From Thalassobius sp. I31.1 (GTDB lineage Bacteria; Pseudomonadota; Alphaproteobacteria; Rhodobacterales; Rhodobacteraceae), in NCBI RefSeq assembly GCF_003031585.1, contig NZ_PWAA01000061.1:151041-215040 (forward strand): a stretch of DNA of 64,000 nucleotides. Reading direction: 5' to 3'. Each line of letters starts with the position of its first letter. Positions within the stretch are counted from its first letter, which is position 1. The position numbers were made by a program, and so were the translations under genes. Below are positions 16,911 to 25,292 of the stretch, piece by piece. The notes below the pieces were generated by a model. It saw only the letters and a list, made by a program, of their open reading frames with translations. It was not told the DNA's origin and made no database searches.

Positions 16911-17567
16911 TCAGCGCAGGTTCGCCCTCAGCGCCGCAGCGCCTGCCATGGGCAGAAAGGCAAGCGACGCAAGGGTGATAACGGTCAGTAGGATGAAGGG
17001 CGTGGTCGGATCTTTGACATTCATCAAAGCGCTGGCACATTCCGCACCGAACACAAGGCTGGGCACATAAAGCGGCAGTACCAACAGGGACAGCAAAAGC
17101 CCACCCCGCCGTACACCCACGGTCAGGGCTGCGCCAAATGCGCCGATAACCGACAGGGAAAGCGTGCCGGGCAGCAGCGATGCCATCAGCCAAAAATAGC
17201 CCTCCGCCGGCAGGTTCAGAAGCACCCCCAGCAAGGGTGACACAAGGGTAAGCGGCAGGCCTGTCACCAGCCAATGCGCGATGGATTTCACCAGCACCAC
17301 ACCAGACAAAGGCAATGGCGCACATAACAACGCATCCAGCGTGCCATCTTCAAAATCCAGCGCAAAGATCCGGTCCAGCGTCAGCAGGCAGGCCAACAGC
17401 GCCCCAACCCAAAGCACCCCCGGCGCAATCCGCGCCAGCAGCTGGGTTTCCGGGCCCACGCCAAGCGGCACGAGGATCACAACCATCAGGAAAAACGCAA
17501 GGCCCAGCCCGGCCCCGCCCCCTGCCCGCGTGGCAATGCGCAGATCACGGATGAGAAGTGCCATCAT
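16911..17567 (-). CDS. ccmB: Haem exporter permease CcmB
   Basis: 218 residues, six hydrophobic segments. LDRIFALDFEDGTLDALLCA is the cytoplasmic region diagnostic of CcmB, and LPLYVPSLVFGAECA is also characteristic. It is the membrane partner of the CcmA ATPase, which powers release of holo-CcmE. The start overlaps the ccmA stop by 4 bases (ATGA). Confidence 0.96.
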   Translation of the reverse strand: MMALLIRDLRIATRAGGGAGLGLAFFLMVVILVPLGVGPETQLLARIAPGVLWVGALLACLLTLDRIFALDFEDGTLDALLCAPLPLSGVVLVKSIAHWLVTGLPLTLVSPLLGVLLNLPAEGYFWLMASLLPGTLSLSVIGAFGAALTVGVRRGGLLLSLLVLPLYVPSLVFGAECASALMNVKDPTTPFILLTVITLASLAFLPMAGAAALRANLR

Positions 17568-18271
17568 AACGCGCCCTCCTCCAGAAATGCTTCGTCGCCC
17601 GCAGCGTCTTCTGCCTCCGGCGGAGTATCATTCAGGTCACGTCGGGTGGAATAAGGTTGCAGATCCAGGGTCGCCGCCTCAACGCCCGGGTCAATATGGG
17701 TGGCGATCAGGGCCGATCCGCCCGCCGCACAATGGGCACGCACCGCATCGGCAAACAGGGTTACGCTGTCCGCATCCAGCGACACGGTCGGTTCATCCAG
17801 CGCCCAGATTTCAGCCCCTGTCACCAAAAGCCGCGCAAGCCCAAGGCGGCGTTTCTGCCCGGCAGACAGGCTTTGCGCCGGACGGGTGATCAGGTCACCC
17901 AGATAAAAGCTCTCAACCGCCTGATCGACCATCAAAGCAATCTGTGCGCGTCCCACAGCCCCATGCACAGAGGCCCAGAACCGCAGGTTTTCCTGCACGC
18001 TTAACGTCGCCTTAATCGCATCCGCATGCCCGGCCCAGGCCACAGACCCTTTCACCGTCACAGTGCCGCGCAAAGGTGGCTGCAACCCGGCGATAGTACG
18101 CAAAAGCGTGGTCTTGCCGACACCATTCGGCCCGCGCAGAAGCACGGCCACGCCAGGGGACAGCTTAAAACTGACGCCACGCAGCACAGGCACACCGCCG
18201 CGCGTGCAGGTCAGGTTTTCAACCTTCAGCCCGCCTTTTGGCAATTCTTCTGATGTTTCTGTTCCGCTCAT
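17564..18271 (-). CDS. ccmA: Haem exporter ATP-binding protein CcmA
   Basis: About 235 residues, an ABC ATPase. Walker A is GPNGVGKTTLLR, the signature is LSAGQKRRLGLARLL, and Walker B is IWALDEPTVSLD. It is the first gene of ccmABCDG. I use the ATG at 18271 (MSGTETSEELPKGG); a GTG at 18292 gives 7 more residues. The acidic C-terminal tail, about 25 residues, is longer than usual. Confidence 0.96.
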   Translation of the reverse strand: MSGTETSEELPKGGLKVENLTCTRGGVPVLRGVSFKLSPGVAVLLRGPNGVGKTTLLRTIAGLQPPLRGTVTVKGSVAWAGHADAIKATLSVQENLRFWASVHGAVGRAQIALMVDQAVESFYLGDLITRPAQSLSAGQKRRLGLARLLVTGAEIWALDEPTVSLDADSVTLFADAVRAHCAAGGSALIATHIDPGVEAATLDLQPYSTRRDLNDTPPEAEDAAGDEAFLEEGAL

Positions 18272-18319
18272 ATCGCGCCTGTCTGTTCTCACACCCGCTT
18301 TATCACATGCGCCCGGTTA

Positions 18320-18676
18320 TCAAACCGTCAGCATTGCCGCAGCCACCCGGCGGCCTTCAGACAGCAGAATGTTATAGGTACGCGCGGCAGACGGCGATGA
18401 CATAGGTTCCACGCCCAGGCCCGCAGCCTCTAACGCCTCACGAAAGGCGCGCGGCGGATGGGCCACATCTTCACCGGTGCCACAAAACACCACATCCACG
18501 TGATCTTTCAGCGCCGCAATCAGCGTCTCTGTATCGTCAAACCCACCCCAGGCGGTGATCCCGGTGGGTGAAATAATCACATGGCCTTCAAACACTTCGC
18601 CGCCAATGCGGAAGAACCCCGGCCCGTATCCATCCACGGGTTTCGCGTCAGTATAGCTGATCTCATTCAGGCGCAT
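18320..18676 (-). CDS. Mth938-like (DUF498/NDUFAF3-type) protein
   Basis: 118 residues. GYGPGFFRIGGEVFEGHVII and VVFCGTGEDVAHPPRAFREA are the family hallmarks; FDDTETLIAALKDHVDVVF lies between. Members include the mitochondrial complex I assembly factor NDUFAF3 and free-standing bacterial proteins near sec genes. The bacterial role is unknown. It lies 3 bases after the TauE-like gene and ahead of ccmA, in the Sec-Ccm run. Confidence 0.9.
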   Translation of the reverse strand: MRLNEISYTDAKPVDGYGPGFFRIGGEVFEGHVIISPTGITAWGGFDDTETLIAALKDHVDVVFCGTGEDVAHPPRAFREALEAAGLGVEPMSSPSAARTYNILLSEGRRVAAAMLTV

Positions 18677-18679
18677 GTT

Positions 18680-19441
18680 TTAATCCCACACAGGCAGACC
18701 AGATACCGCCGCCCCGCCAATCACGATATAGGCCAGGACACGATAGCTGCGTTCATATTCAGGCCTAAAAATAGCAGCGCCCGCGACATTTGCCAGCAGA
18801 TAAACCGGAGCGATCACAAGACCGATCCAGACAGCGGATGGGATCAGCTCGCCATACAGCCACAGCACGCCCAGCATCAGGATATCAGTCAGCAGCAGAT
18901 ACAGAAAGATATTCGCCCGCACGACAGACACAGCATGCTGGCTGGCCATATACAGCAGGATCACCGGCGGTCCGGGAATACCTGCGACACCGGCCAGAAA
19001 ACCGCCCATGCCGCCGGCCATCCAGATCATATGTTTCTTCAGATCACCGGGATAGCGCACCTCTGAAATCAGAAGCACCAGAAGCACAAGCGTTGTGCCG
19101 GAGATAAGGTAACGAAAAATCTCAGGCGCGATCAGGGACAGAACGAACAGCCCCAGCGGCAACGTCAGCGCCATTCCCCCGACAAGACGCAGCACATCAC
19201 GCGGATGACTTGCACGCCACATCTGTGGGATCAGGGGCACGGGGCCGATCAGATCCATGATAATCAGAGTTGTCAGGGCTTCAAAAGGAGTCAGAACCTG
19301 GCCGGCAAAGGGCAGATAAATCAAGGCTGTACCGAATCCGGCAAAACCGCGGACAAGGCCCGCAAGGGCCACGCCAAAACATAGAAAAATGATCCCCTCT
19401 GCCGATGCAGCGACCAGCAGAGGGGACAGGAACTCAGGCAT
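18680..19441 (-). CDS. TauE/SafE-family membrane transporter
   Basis: 253 residues with about eight transmembrane segments. GLVRGFAGFGTALIYLPFAG near the N terminus and GGFLAGVAGIPGPPVILLYM in the second half are the two inverted TauE/SafE motifs. Relatives export sulfite, sulfoacetate or other organic anions. The substrate is unknown and nothing nearby in this operon suggests one. The ATG at 19441 overlaps the end of secF by 8 bases; a TTG one codon upstream is also in frame. Confidence 0.9.
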   Translation of the reverse strand: MPEFLSPLLVAASAEGIIFLCFGVALAGLVRGFAGFGTALIYLPFAGQVLTPFEALTTLIIMDLIGPVPLIPQMWRASHPRDVLRLVGGMALTLPLGLFVLSLIAPEIFRYLISGTTLVLLVLLISEVRYPGDLKKHMIWMAGGMGGFLAGVAGIPGPPVILLYMASQHAVSVVRANIFLYLLLTDILMLGVLWLYGELIPSAVWIGLVIAPVYLLANVAGAAIFRPEYERSYRVLAYIVIGGAAVSGLPVWD

Positions 19442-20396
19442 CAATATCAGCGTATTGGCCGGAAACCTTGCGTGCGGCTTCCTTGGACCAGTCGCGCTTT
19501 ACGCCCAGACGGTTCAGAATGGCCGAGGCCACGAAAACCGAACTGTATGTCCCGATGACAACGCCCAGGATCATTGCAAAGACAAAGCCCCGGATCACAT
19601 CTCCGCCCAGCACAAACAGCGAAATCAACGCGATCAGCGTGGTCACAGATGTCATCACGGTCCGCGACAGGGTTTCGTTGATGGACAGGTTCAGAACCTC
19701 ATTCAACGCGCGGGTTTTATATTTGCGCAGGTTCTCACGCACCCGGTCAAAGACAACCACGGTATCGTTCAGCGAGTAGCCGACAATCGTCAGCAGTGCC
19801 GCGATAATCGCCAGATCAAATTTGATCTGCAGCAGCGAAAACGCCCCGATGGTGATCACCACGTCATGCACAAGTGCTGCAACTGCGCCCAGGGCAAACT
19901 GCCATTCAAACCGCAGCCAGATGTAAAACAGAACCGCCGCAATCGCCGCAACAACGGCCAGAACAGCTGTCTGCACAAGTTCGCCAGACACTTTCGGGCC
20001 AACGCTTTCCACCGCTTCAAAGCGCAGGGTTTCATCCACGCCCTGCAGGGCGTCCAGCACCGCAGCCGTGGTTTCAGCAGCAACGGCTGCATCCTGTGCT
20101 TCAATGCGGATTTGGGTGACGTTATTTTCCGGCTTCAGCGGATCGCTCACCACCACAATTGACGTATCCCCCAGCCCCAGAGGCTGCAGTGCGGCACGGT
20201 AATCTGCGACCACCACCTCACTGTCGGCGTTGGTGCGGAAGGTCGTGCCACCCCGGAAATCAATCCCGAAGTTCAGCCCCATCATGAGGAACAGCACAAC
20301 AGAGGCCGCCATCATCACAACGGAAAAACCACCTGTCAGCGCACCGCGCGAAAAGAAATCAAAGCTGGTTTCGAAAGGAACAAGTTTAAGTCGCAT
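19434..20396 (-). CDS. secF: Protein translocase subunit SecF
   Basis: 320 residues. NFGIDFRGGTTFRTNADSEV is the SecF N-terminal signature. Six transmembrane helices follow, with GYSLNDTVVVFDRVRENLRK and LNLSINETLSRTVMTSVTTL. It pairs with SecD to use the proton gradient to complete protein export. It starts 3 bases after the secD stop. Confidence 0.97.
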   Translation of the reverse strand: MRLKLVPFETSFDFFSRGALTGGFSVVMMAASVVLFLMMGLNFGIDFRGGTTFRTNADSEVVVADYRAALQPLGLGDTSIVVVSDPLKPENNVTQIRIEAQDAAVAAETTAAVLDALQGVDETLRFEAVESVGPKVSGELVQTAVLAVVAAIAAVLFYIWLRFEWQFALGAVAALVHDVVITIGAFSLLQIKFDLAIIAALLTIVGYSLNDTVVVFDRVRENLRKYKTRALNEVLNLSINETLSRTVMTSVTTLIALISLFVLGGDVIRGFVFAMILGVVIGTYSSVFVASAILNRLGVKRDWSKEAARKVSGQYADIDA

Positions 20397-20399
20397 CTC

Positions 20400-22061
20400 T
20401 TATACCTCGATCTCTTTAGGACGTTTACGTTCGAACCAGATCACCACCACAAGGCGGGTCACAAAGATCGCGGTGAACACAGATGTGAAAATGCCAAGAC
20501 CCAGGGTAATCGCAAAGCCTTTCACCGGACCAGACCCCATAAGATACAGGATCAGCGCGGTGATGAAGGTTGTGATATTGGCGTCGATAATCGCAGACAG
20601 GGCTTTTTCATAGCCCAGCTCAATCGCGCGCGCAGGGCCACGTTTCGCCTTCAGCTCTTCACGGATACGTTCAAAGATCAGAACATTCGCATCCACGGCC
20701 ATACCAATGGTCAGCACGATCCCCGCAATACCCGGCAGGGTCAGGGTTGCACCGATCAGGGACAGAAGGCCAAAGATCAGACCGACGTTGATGATCAGGG
20801 CAATATTGGCGAACATCCCGAAGGTGCCATAGGACAGAACCATAAAGACCAGAACCGCGATAAAGGCGACGATACAGGCGATGCGCCCGGCCTCAATGCT
20901 GTCCTGACCAAGCTCTGGCCCGATAGTGCGTTCTTCCACCACGATCAATTCCGCAGGCAATGCACCTGCACGCAGCAGCGCGGAAAGACGGATGGTTTCT
21001 TCGATTGAGAAACGGCCGGTGATGATGCCAGAGCCGCCTGCAATATGGCTTTGAATGGTTGGGGCAGAAATGACCTCACCATCCAGAACAATCGCAAAAG
21101 GTGCGCCGATATTTTCAGCGGTGTAATCACCAAACTTACGCGCACCCGCCACGTTAAAGCGGAAACTGACAGCCTGGCCGCCGTTCTGATCAACAGTCGG
21201 CTGCGCATCAATCAGTTCTTCACCAGTGACAACCGCGCCTTTTTCGACGATGTAAAATGTGCCCGGCTCATCCACGGATGGCAAAATTTCATTGCCCGGT
21301 CCAGGTGCTGTGGATCCATCAGTTGTACGACGCACAACAGGGCGGAATTCCAGTTTCGCTGTGGTGCCCAGAAGCTCTTTCAGTTCTTCCGCAGAACCAA
21401 GCCCCGGCACCTGAATCAGCACACGGTCAGAACCCTGCCGCTGAATGGTCGGTTCACGTGTGCCGACTTCATCCACACGGTTGCGCACGATTTCCAGTGT
21501 CTGGGTCATGGTGCGTTCATCCATCGCGGCTTTTTCCGCATCAGACAGGGTAATGGTTATCACATCCCCATCACCACTGACCACCAGATCGGTTTCACCA
21601 ACACCCGCCAGCGTGACAACCGGCTGCGCCAGTGTGCGCACCAGTTCCAGCGCACGCGGCATGGCGTCTTCATTGGCGATCCGTACCTTCATGACACCGG
21701 GGGCCGCATCCAGCTGACGCACGCCACCAATCACCGCACGTTCCGTACGCAGCGTGTCGCGCACAGTCGTCCACATGCCATCGATCCGGGCAATATAGGT
21801 GTCTTCCAGCTTTACTTCTGCCAGCAGATGCACACCGCCGCGCAGATCAAGCCCGAGGTTCACAAGACCCGAAGGCAGGTAAGACGGCCAGGCGTCAATA
21901 TCGGCCTGAAGTTCCGGCGTAACGGTGCCTTCTTCAATCGCGATAACCGCGTCATTGTGGCGTTCAACCGTGGTGTAAAACGCATTTGGAAGCGCCAGCC
22001 ACAGACCCAGCGCACACAGCGCCCAGATCGTAACCCGCTTCCAGAGAGGGATATCAAGCAT
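20400..22061 (-). CDS. secD: Protein translocase subunit SecD
   Basis: 553 residues. Six transmembrane helices with a large periplasmic P1 domain. LVNLGLDLRGGVHLLAEVKL is the N-terminal signature; TLPGIAGIVLTIGMAVDANVL and IFERIREELKAKRGPARAIE mark the C-terminal RND-like half, including the Asp used for proton flow. The ATG at 22061 is chosen; a TTG two codons upstream is in frame. It sits between yajC and secF as usual. Confidence 0.97.
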   Translation of the reverse strand: MLDIPLWKRVTIWALCALGLWLALPNAFYTTVERHNDAVIAIEEGTVTPELQADIDAWPSYLPSGLVNLGLDLRGGVHLLAEVKLEDTYIARIDGMWTTVRDTLRTERAVIGGVRQLDAAPGVMKVRIANEDAMPRALELVRTLAQPVVTLAGVGETDLVVSGDGDVITITLSDAEKAAMDERTMTQTLEIVRNRVDEVGTREPTIQRQGSDRVLIQVPGLGSAEELKELLGTTAKLEFRPVVRRTTDGSTAPGPGNEILPSVDEPGTFYIVEKGAVVTGEELIDAQPTVDQNGGQAVSFRFNVAGARKFGDYTAENIGAPFAIVLDGEVISAPTIQSHIAGGSGIITGRFSIEETIRLSALLRAGALPAELIVVEERTIGPELGQDSIEAGRIACIVAFIAVLVFMVLSYGTFGMFANIALIINVGLIFGLLSLIGATLTLPGIAGIVLTIGMAVDANVLIFERIREELKAKRGPARAIELGYEKALSAIIDANITTFITALILYLMGSGPVKGFAITLGLGIFTSVFTAIFVTRLVVVIWFERKRPKEIEV

Positions 22062-22091
22062 TCGCAAAAATCCGTTTGTGATAAGAAATTA

Positions 22092-22113
22092 AGGGGAACC
22101 TCAAGGCTCCCCT
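22092..22113 (-). terminator. Hairpin between yajC and secD
   Basis: AGGGGA and TCCCCT enclose CCT/AGG, giving a short imperfect stem. On the minus strand it is followed by TTAATTTC. It could be a partial terminator or attenuator after yajC, or a processing hairpin. Confidence 0.35.
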
Positions 22114-22132
22114 GTAACATATTAATCTTGCT

Positions 22133-22414
22133 TTATTTCGCCGGATCAGTCTTGGCAACAACTGTCGCGATTGTCGCCTGAACCACGCGTACTTTCACGC
22201 CTTCGCCCAGATCAACAACAACTTCGTTTTCGCCTTCTTTCACTTTGTCGACCTTGCCGATCAGACCCCCCTGGGTCACAACCTGGTCCCCACGACGCAG
22301 GGAGGACACCATATCCTGATGTTCTTTCATCTTCTTCTGCTGCGGACGGATCAGCAGGAAATAGAAGATCCCAACAAGGGCCAGCGGGAAGATAAGCTGG
22401 GTCATGTTTTCCAT
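22133..22414 (-). CDS. yajC: Sec accessory protein YajC
   Basis: 93 residues. One N-terminal transmembrane helix (MTQLIFPLALVGIFYFLLI) is followed by RPQQKKMKEHQDMVSSLRRG and DQVVTQGGLIGKVDKVKEGE, all diagnostic. It is the first gene of the minus-strand Sec-Ccm run and associates with SecDF. It marks the edge of the core segment; the region upstream opens into the accessory island. Confidence 0.97.
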   Translation of the reverse strand: MENMTQLIFPLALVGIFYFLLIRPQQKKMKEHQDMVSSLRRGDQVVTQGGLIGKVDKVKEGENEVVVDLGEGVKVRVVQATIATVVAKTDPAK

Positions 22415-22907
22415 AGGTTTTCTCTCTCTGTTCGCCGGGTTGCCCGGCTAAGTTTTAACGTTGCCGCGCACATTATATGTGATCCCCGCCTCTGACAAGC
22501 AAGGGGATCGCAGATGACCAGACGGAAGAAACTGAAGTTCATATAAAAACGGATAATATTCTTGTTGGAACTCCGCACTTACAGGGCGAAAAATCGTGGT
22601 GGACGCGCCTTACCTGCGCCAGAACCGCCGCGGAAAGCAGGCCCGACAGATAATCGACATCATGTTGATTGATACATAGGCGATCCCGGACGCTGTCCCA
22701 CTAAACGGTTTTCATGCCCTCTCTGACAGCGGCGTTCCCTATAAAGTATTGGGGTCGCCTCTGAATAAAACGACTTAAATGCCGACCAGTTTCACGTCCC
22801 CTTGTGCCCTGTGACACATATCTGGCGCCCGGTTTCAGCTAGTTAAAGGAACCGATGGGCAGATGCGCTGTCCAGGGGAAGATAAGCACATTAAGGGAGA
22901 ATTTATT
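22415..22907. other. Divergent intergenic region between yajC and the peptide gene
   Basis: About 490 bases. It must contain the yajC promoter on one side and the promoter of the lanthipeptide-like operon on the other. There is a loose inverted repeat GATCCCC/GGGGATC (22481-22509). No reading frame with coding character was found. The peptide gene's AAGGGAGA lies at 22892-22899. Confidence 0.5.
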
Positions 22908-23150
22908 ATGTGTGTAAGCGTAGCATTTACAGCCGGCTGTACGTTTGGAAGCATTGAAGAAGCTTCAAAAGCGGCGGCGGCCAATCCAGTGACTGTTGCT
23001 GACAACTGCGTCAGCGTCCTGTTCACCGCCGGGTGTAGCTTTGGGACTGTCGCCGAAGCACAGGCAGCGGCACAACCACACCTGGATGCAATTGCGGCAA
23101 GCGCAGACAACTGTGGGAACGTATTGTTCACGGCTGTTTGTACCGTCTGA
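22908..23150 (+). CDS. Putative RiPP (lanthipeptide-type) precursor with three Cys repeats
   Basis: 80 residues, ATG at 22908 with AAGGGAGA 8 bases ahead. It contains three copies of a core-like motif: CVSVAFTAGCTFG at residue 2, CVSVLFTAGCSFG at about 34 and CGNVLFTAVCTV at the C terminus. The copies are separated by Ala/Glu-rich spacers of about 19 residues (SIEEASKAAAANPVTVADN; GTVAEAQAAAQPHLDAIAAS followed by ADN). Copies two and three are each preceded by ADN. Every repeat offers a Thr upstream of a Cys, and the first two also a Ser, suiting lanthionine formation. There is no separate leader: the first repeat begins at Cys2. The three modifying-enzyme genes follow downstream. Not recognised as a named family. 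Confidence 0.8.
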   Translation: MCVSVAFTAGCTFGSIEEASKAAAANPVTVADNCVSVLFTAGCSFGTVAEAQAAAQPHLDAIAASADNCGNVLFTAVCTV

Positions 23151-23158
23151 TCAACACA

Positions 23159-23193
23159 AAGAGCAGCGGCACCTGTTGCTGCTCTTCTTTTTC
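23159..23193 (+). terminator. Hairpin terminator/attenuator between precursor and enzymes
   Basis: AAGAGCAGC pairs with GCTGCTCTT (two further G-T pairs possible), followed by CTTTTTC. Such a partial stop after a peptide gene lets the precursor be made in excess over the enzymes. It sits 9 bases after the precursor stop and 22 before the kinase start. Confidence 0.8.
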
Positions 23194-23214
23194 ATTCCTT
23201 CTGCCGAGGCCCCA

Positions 23215-24306
23215 ATGGAACCTGTTGCACGCAATATCCTGCAGAATCTGTCAGATCTGAAGCTGATCACGAACCGCGATATTGTGAATGGTTCGACAAC
23301 CATTGTCGCAGGCCGTCAACGCAATCGTTTCTTCGCGGTAAAGCAACTGACCGGCCCCTCTTTCTTTATCAAGCAGGCCCATGAAGCAGAGGCCGGAACA
23401 GTTGAATCAATCGCGCTGGAAGCCGGGATTTATCAGGCTGTATCCGCCAACCATGCATTCAGAAATCTGCGTCACCTCATGCCCCGGTTGCTGCATTTTG
23501 ACGCGAAGACATCGACGCTGACGTTGGAACTGATCAAAGATGCGATCGACATTGGCAATCATGCACGTCAACAAAAAGAGATACACCCGGACCATGCCAG
23601 AAGCACCGGTGAGATTGCTGCGAACTTCCATTCTGTCGCCCGCAGGGATGTGGATGCGCTACAGTTAAGTTTTGACGGGAAACCTCATTGGATCTTTTGT
23701 CTGGATCAGGATCCCAGCCCCCTGCCCTCACTGCGCGGTCGCAGTAAAGCAAGCCCGGCAATCATTGACCTGATCCGCGACCAACCCGACCTGAAGGCCT
23801 GCCTTGCGCGTTGCCGAAAGAACATAGCTGAAACCTGTCTGATCCATGGGGATTTCAAATGGGAAAACTTCCTGATCACATCGGCAGGCGGTCGAAACAG
23901 ATTGAAACTGATCGACTGGGAAAGGACGAACATCGGTGATCCGGCATGGGACGTAGGCTGTGGCCTTGCCGCGTTTTTCATTCATCAGATCTTACAGCCC
24001 AATGCCGATCAGAATGCGAAGTATGACCTGAAGGCTTCGACCTTCATCAATGGGATGAATGCATTCTGGACAGGGTATGTCACCACGCGAAACTACAGCA
24101 ATGCTGCCATGGAGGTTTTCAGAGAACACTGCCTGGATATGGCTGCCGCGCGTATGTTGGTTGCCGCCTATGAACATTGTTACGCACAGGATCAGATACC
24201 GGCAGCTGCACTCGAATTTATCGAAATATCACAACAGCTCAGCCAGCCTGACAAACGCCAGGAATGGGCCCGGGGGTTGTCAGGTGCGACAAAGGCAGCG
24301 GCATGA
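23215..24306 (+). CDS. APH-like kinase, predicted peptide Ser/Thr kinase of a class V-type lanthipeptide system
   Basis: 363 residues of the aminoglycoside phosphotransferase/choline kinase fold. LIHGDFKWENFLI is the Brenner catalytic loop (HGD...N), and LKLIDWERTNIGDPAWDVGC holds the metal-binding Asp. FFAVKQLTGPSFFIKQAHEA is the likely ATP-Lys strand. In class V lanthipeptide and thioamitide clusters an APH-type protein phosphorylates Ser/Thr before elimination by a HopA1 protein; the same partner follows here with a 4-base overlap (ATGA). The start at 23215 follows GAGGCCCCA. Kinase fold certain; peptide substrate inferred. Confidence 0.88.
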   Translation: MEPVARNILQNLSDLKLITNRDIVNGSTTIVAGRQRNRFFAVKQLTGPSFFIKQAHEAEAGTVESIALEAGIYQAVSANHAFRNLRHLMPRLLHFDAKTSTLTLELIKDAIDIGNHARQQKEIHPDHARSTGEIAANFHSVARRDVDALQLSFDGKPHWIFCLDQDPSPLPSLRGRSKASPAIIDLIRDQPDLKACLARCRKNIAETCLIHGDFKWENFLITSAGGRNRLKLIDWERTNIGDPAWDVGCGLAAFFIHQILQPNADQNAKYDLKASTFINGMNAFWTGYVTTRNYSNAAMEVFREHCLDMAAARMLVAAYEHCYAQDQIPAAALEFIEISQQLSQPDKRQEWARGLSGATKAAA

Positions 24307-25292
24307 AACAACGTCTTCAGACTTTCGTTTCAGAAATCCATATTCCTGAAGACGGGTTCCTTCATTTTCGGGGTCAGCCCATCCAGGCCTCTGCACCCCC
24401 CGAAGCAGACGCTCTGACCCAAATGACAGAATTTGTTTATAAATATCTCTACACCCATCCATCCGGTGTGATCAAAGACGCCTTTCGCGCAACAGCCCCC
24501 GATGCCAGGCTGATCGAAGACCTGAAGAAGGCGAACACCACCCGTTACGACATACAACAGGGCTGGATTGTGCGCACGCCGCTGACAGATGGATCCGTCG
24601 TTGCAGAACGTGCCGGGATCGTTCGTAAATTCATGCCCGGGCAATTTCTTGTGGAAAAAGATTCATTGCCGATCCACACCGGTTCACAACTGACCGTGAC
24701 CCATCTGGCGGGATCCATGAATATGCAGCCCGGATTTTTCCACATGTTTGGCCAGGAACAGTTGGATATGGCTGAACAACAGCGCATGGTCCGGATTTAT
24801 TTTAATCTGCTTGCACCCGACACAGCTGCATCCGCTGCACATCTGCTGACCAGGGCACTGAATACATATAAAATCCCGTTCATCTATAAAACTGCCACAC
24901 GTTTAACTGATTTTTCCCGTTCAGACACCGCCATTTTATACCTTTCACAACGGTTCTTCAGGATTTTTCACCTTATTCTCACACATATCCTGGAACCACT
25001 TCGCCCTGTTCTGGCCACTGAGATTCCCATGTTCACCCGACCCCTGGGACCTGGCATTGGCTTCGCAGAAGACCCTGACGGAGAAATCAGTTTCGGCGCC
25101 GCCCGCAGCAAAATTGTTGCACAAGCCATTTTAAGCAGTCGATGCAGCACCGGGACAGATGTTGAACGTTTCTGGTCCGATTTTTGCCAGATCTGCGATG
25201 CCCGGAACCTTGATCCGGACGCTTTGCACCTGAACCCCGGTTCGACAGATGCGCTTTATTTTCCACCTGCATCACCGGAGATTGCCGCATGA
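24303..25292 (+). CDS. HopA1-family protein, predicted phospho-Ser/Thr lyase
   Basis: 329 residues matching the HopA1 effector family: RIYFNLLAPDTAASAAHLLT, LNTYKIPFIYKTATRLTDFS, RSDTAILYLSQRFF, then EIPMFTRPLGPGIGFAEDPD and EISFGAARSKIVAQAILSS. In class V lanthipeptide and thioamitide clusters such proteins act after an APH kinase and remove phosphate to give dehydroamino acids. There is no secretion signal and no type III genes nearby, so an effector role is unlikely. It overlaps both neighbours by 4 bases, giving tight kinase-lyase-cyclase coupling. Confidence 0.87.
   Translation: MKQRLQTFVSEIHIPEDGFLHFRGQPIQASAPPEADALTQMTEFVYKYLYTHPSGVIKDAFRATAPDARLIEDLKKANTTRYDIQQGWIVRTPLTDGSVVAERAGIVRKFMPGQFLVEKDSLPIHTGSQLTVTHLAGSMNMQPGFFHMFGQEQLDMAEQQRMVRIYFNLLAPDTAASAAHLLTRALNTYKIPFIYKTATRLTDFSRSDTAILYLSQRFFRIFHLILTHILEPLRPVLATEIPMFTRPLGPGIGFAEDPDGEISFGAARSKIVAQAILSSRCSTGTDVERFWSDFCQICDARNLDPDALHLNPGSTDALYFPPASPEIAA

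Noticed and set aside
22560..22700. Degraded gene between yajC and the peptide gene
   Set aside because: Short frames on both strands have stop codons and no recognisable protein similarity.
24303..25292. Type III secretion effector (HopA1) role
   Set aside because: No secretion genes or signal, and it is translationally coupled to a kinase and LanC, so peptide dehydration fits better.
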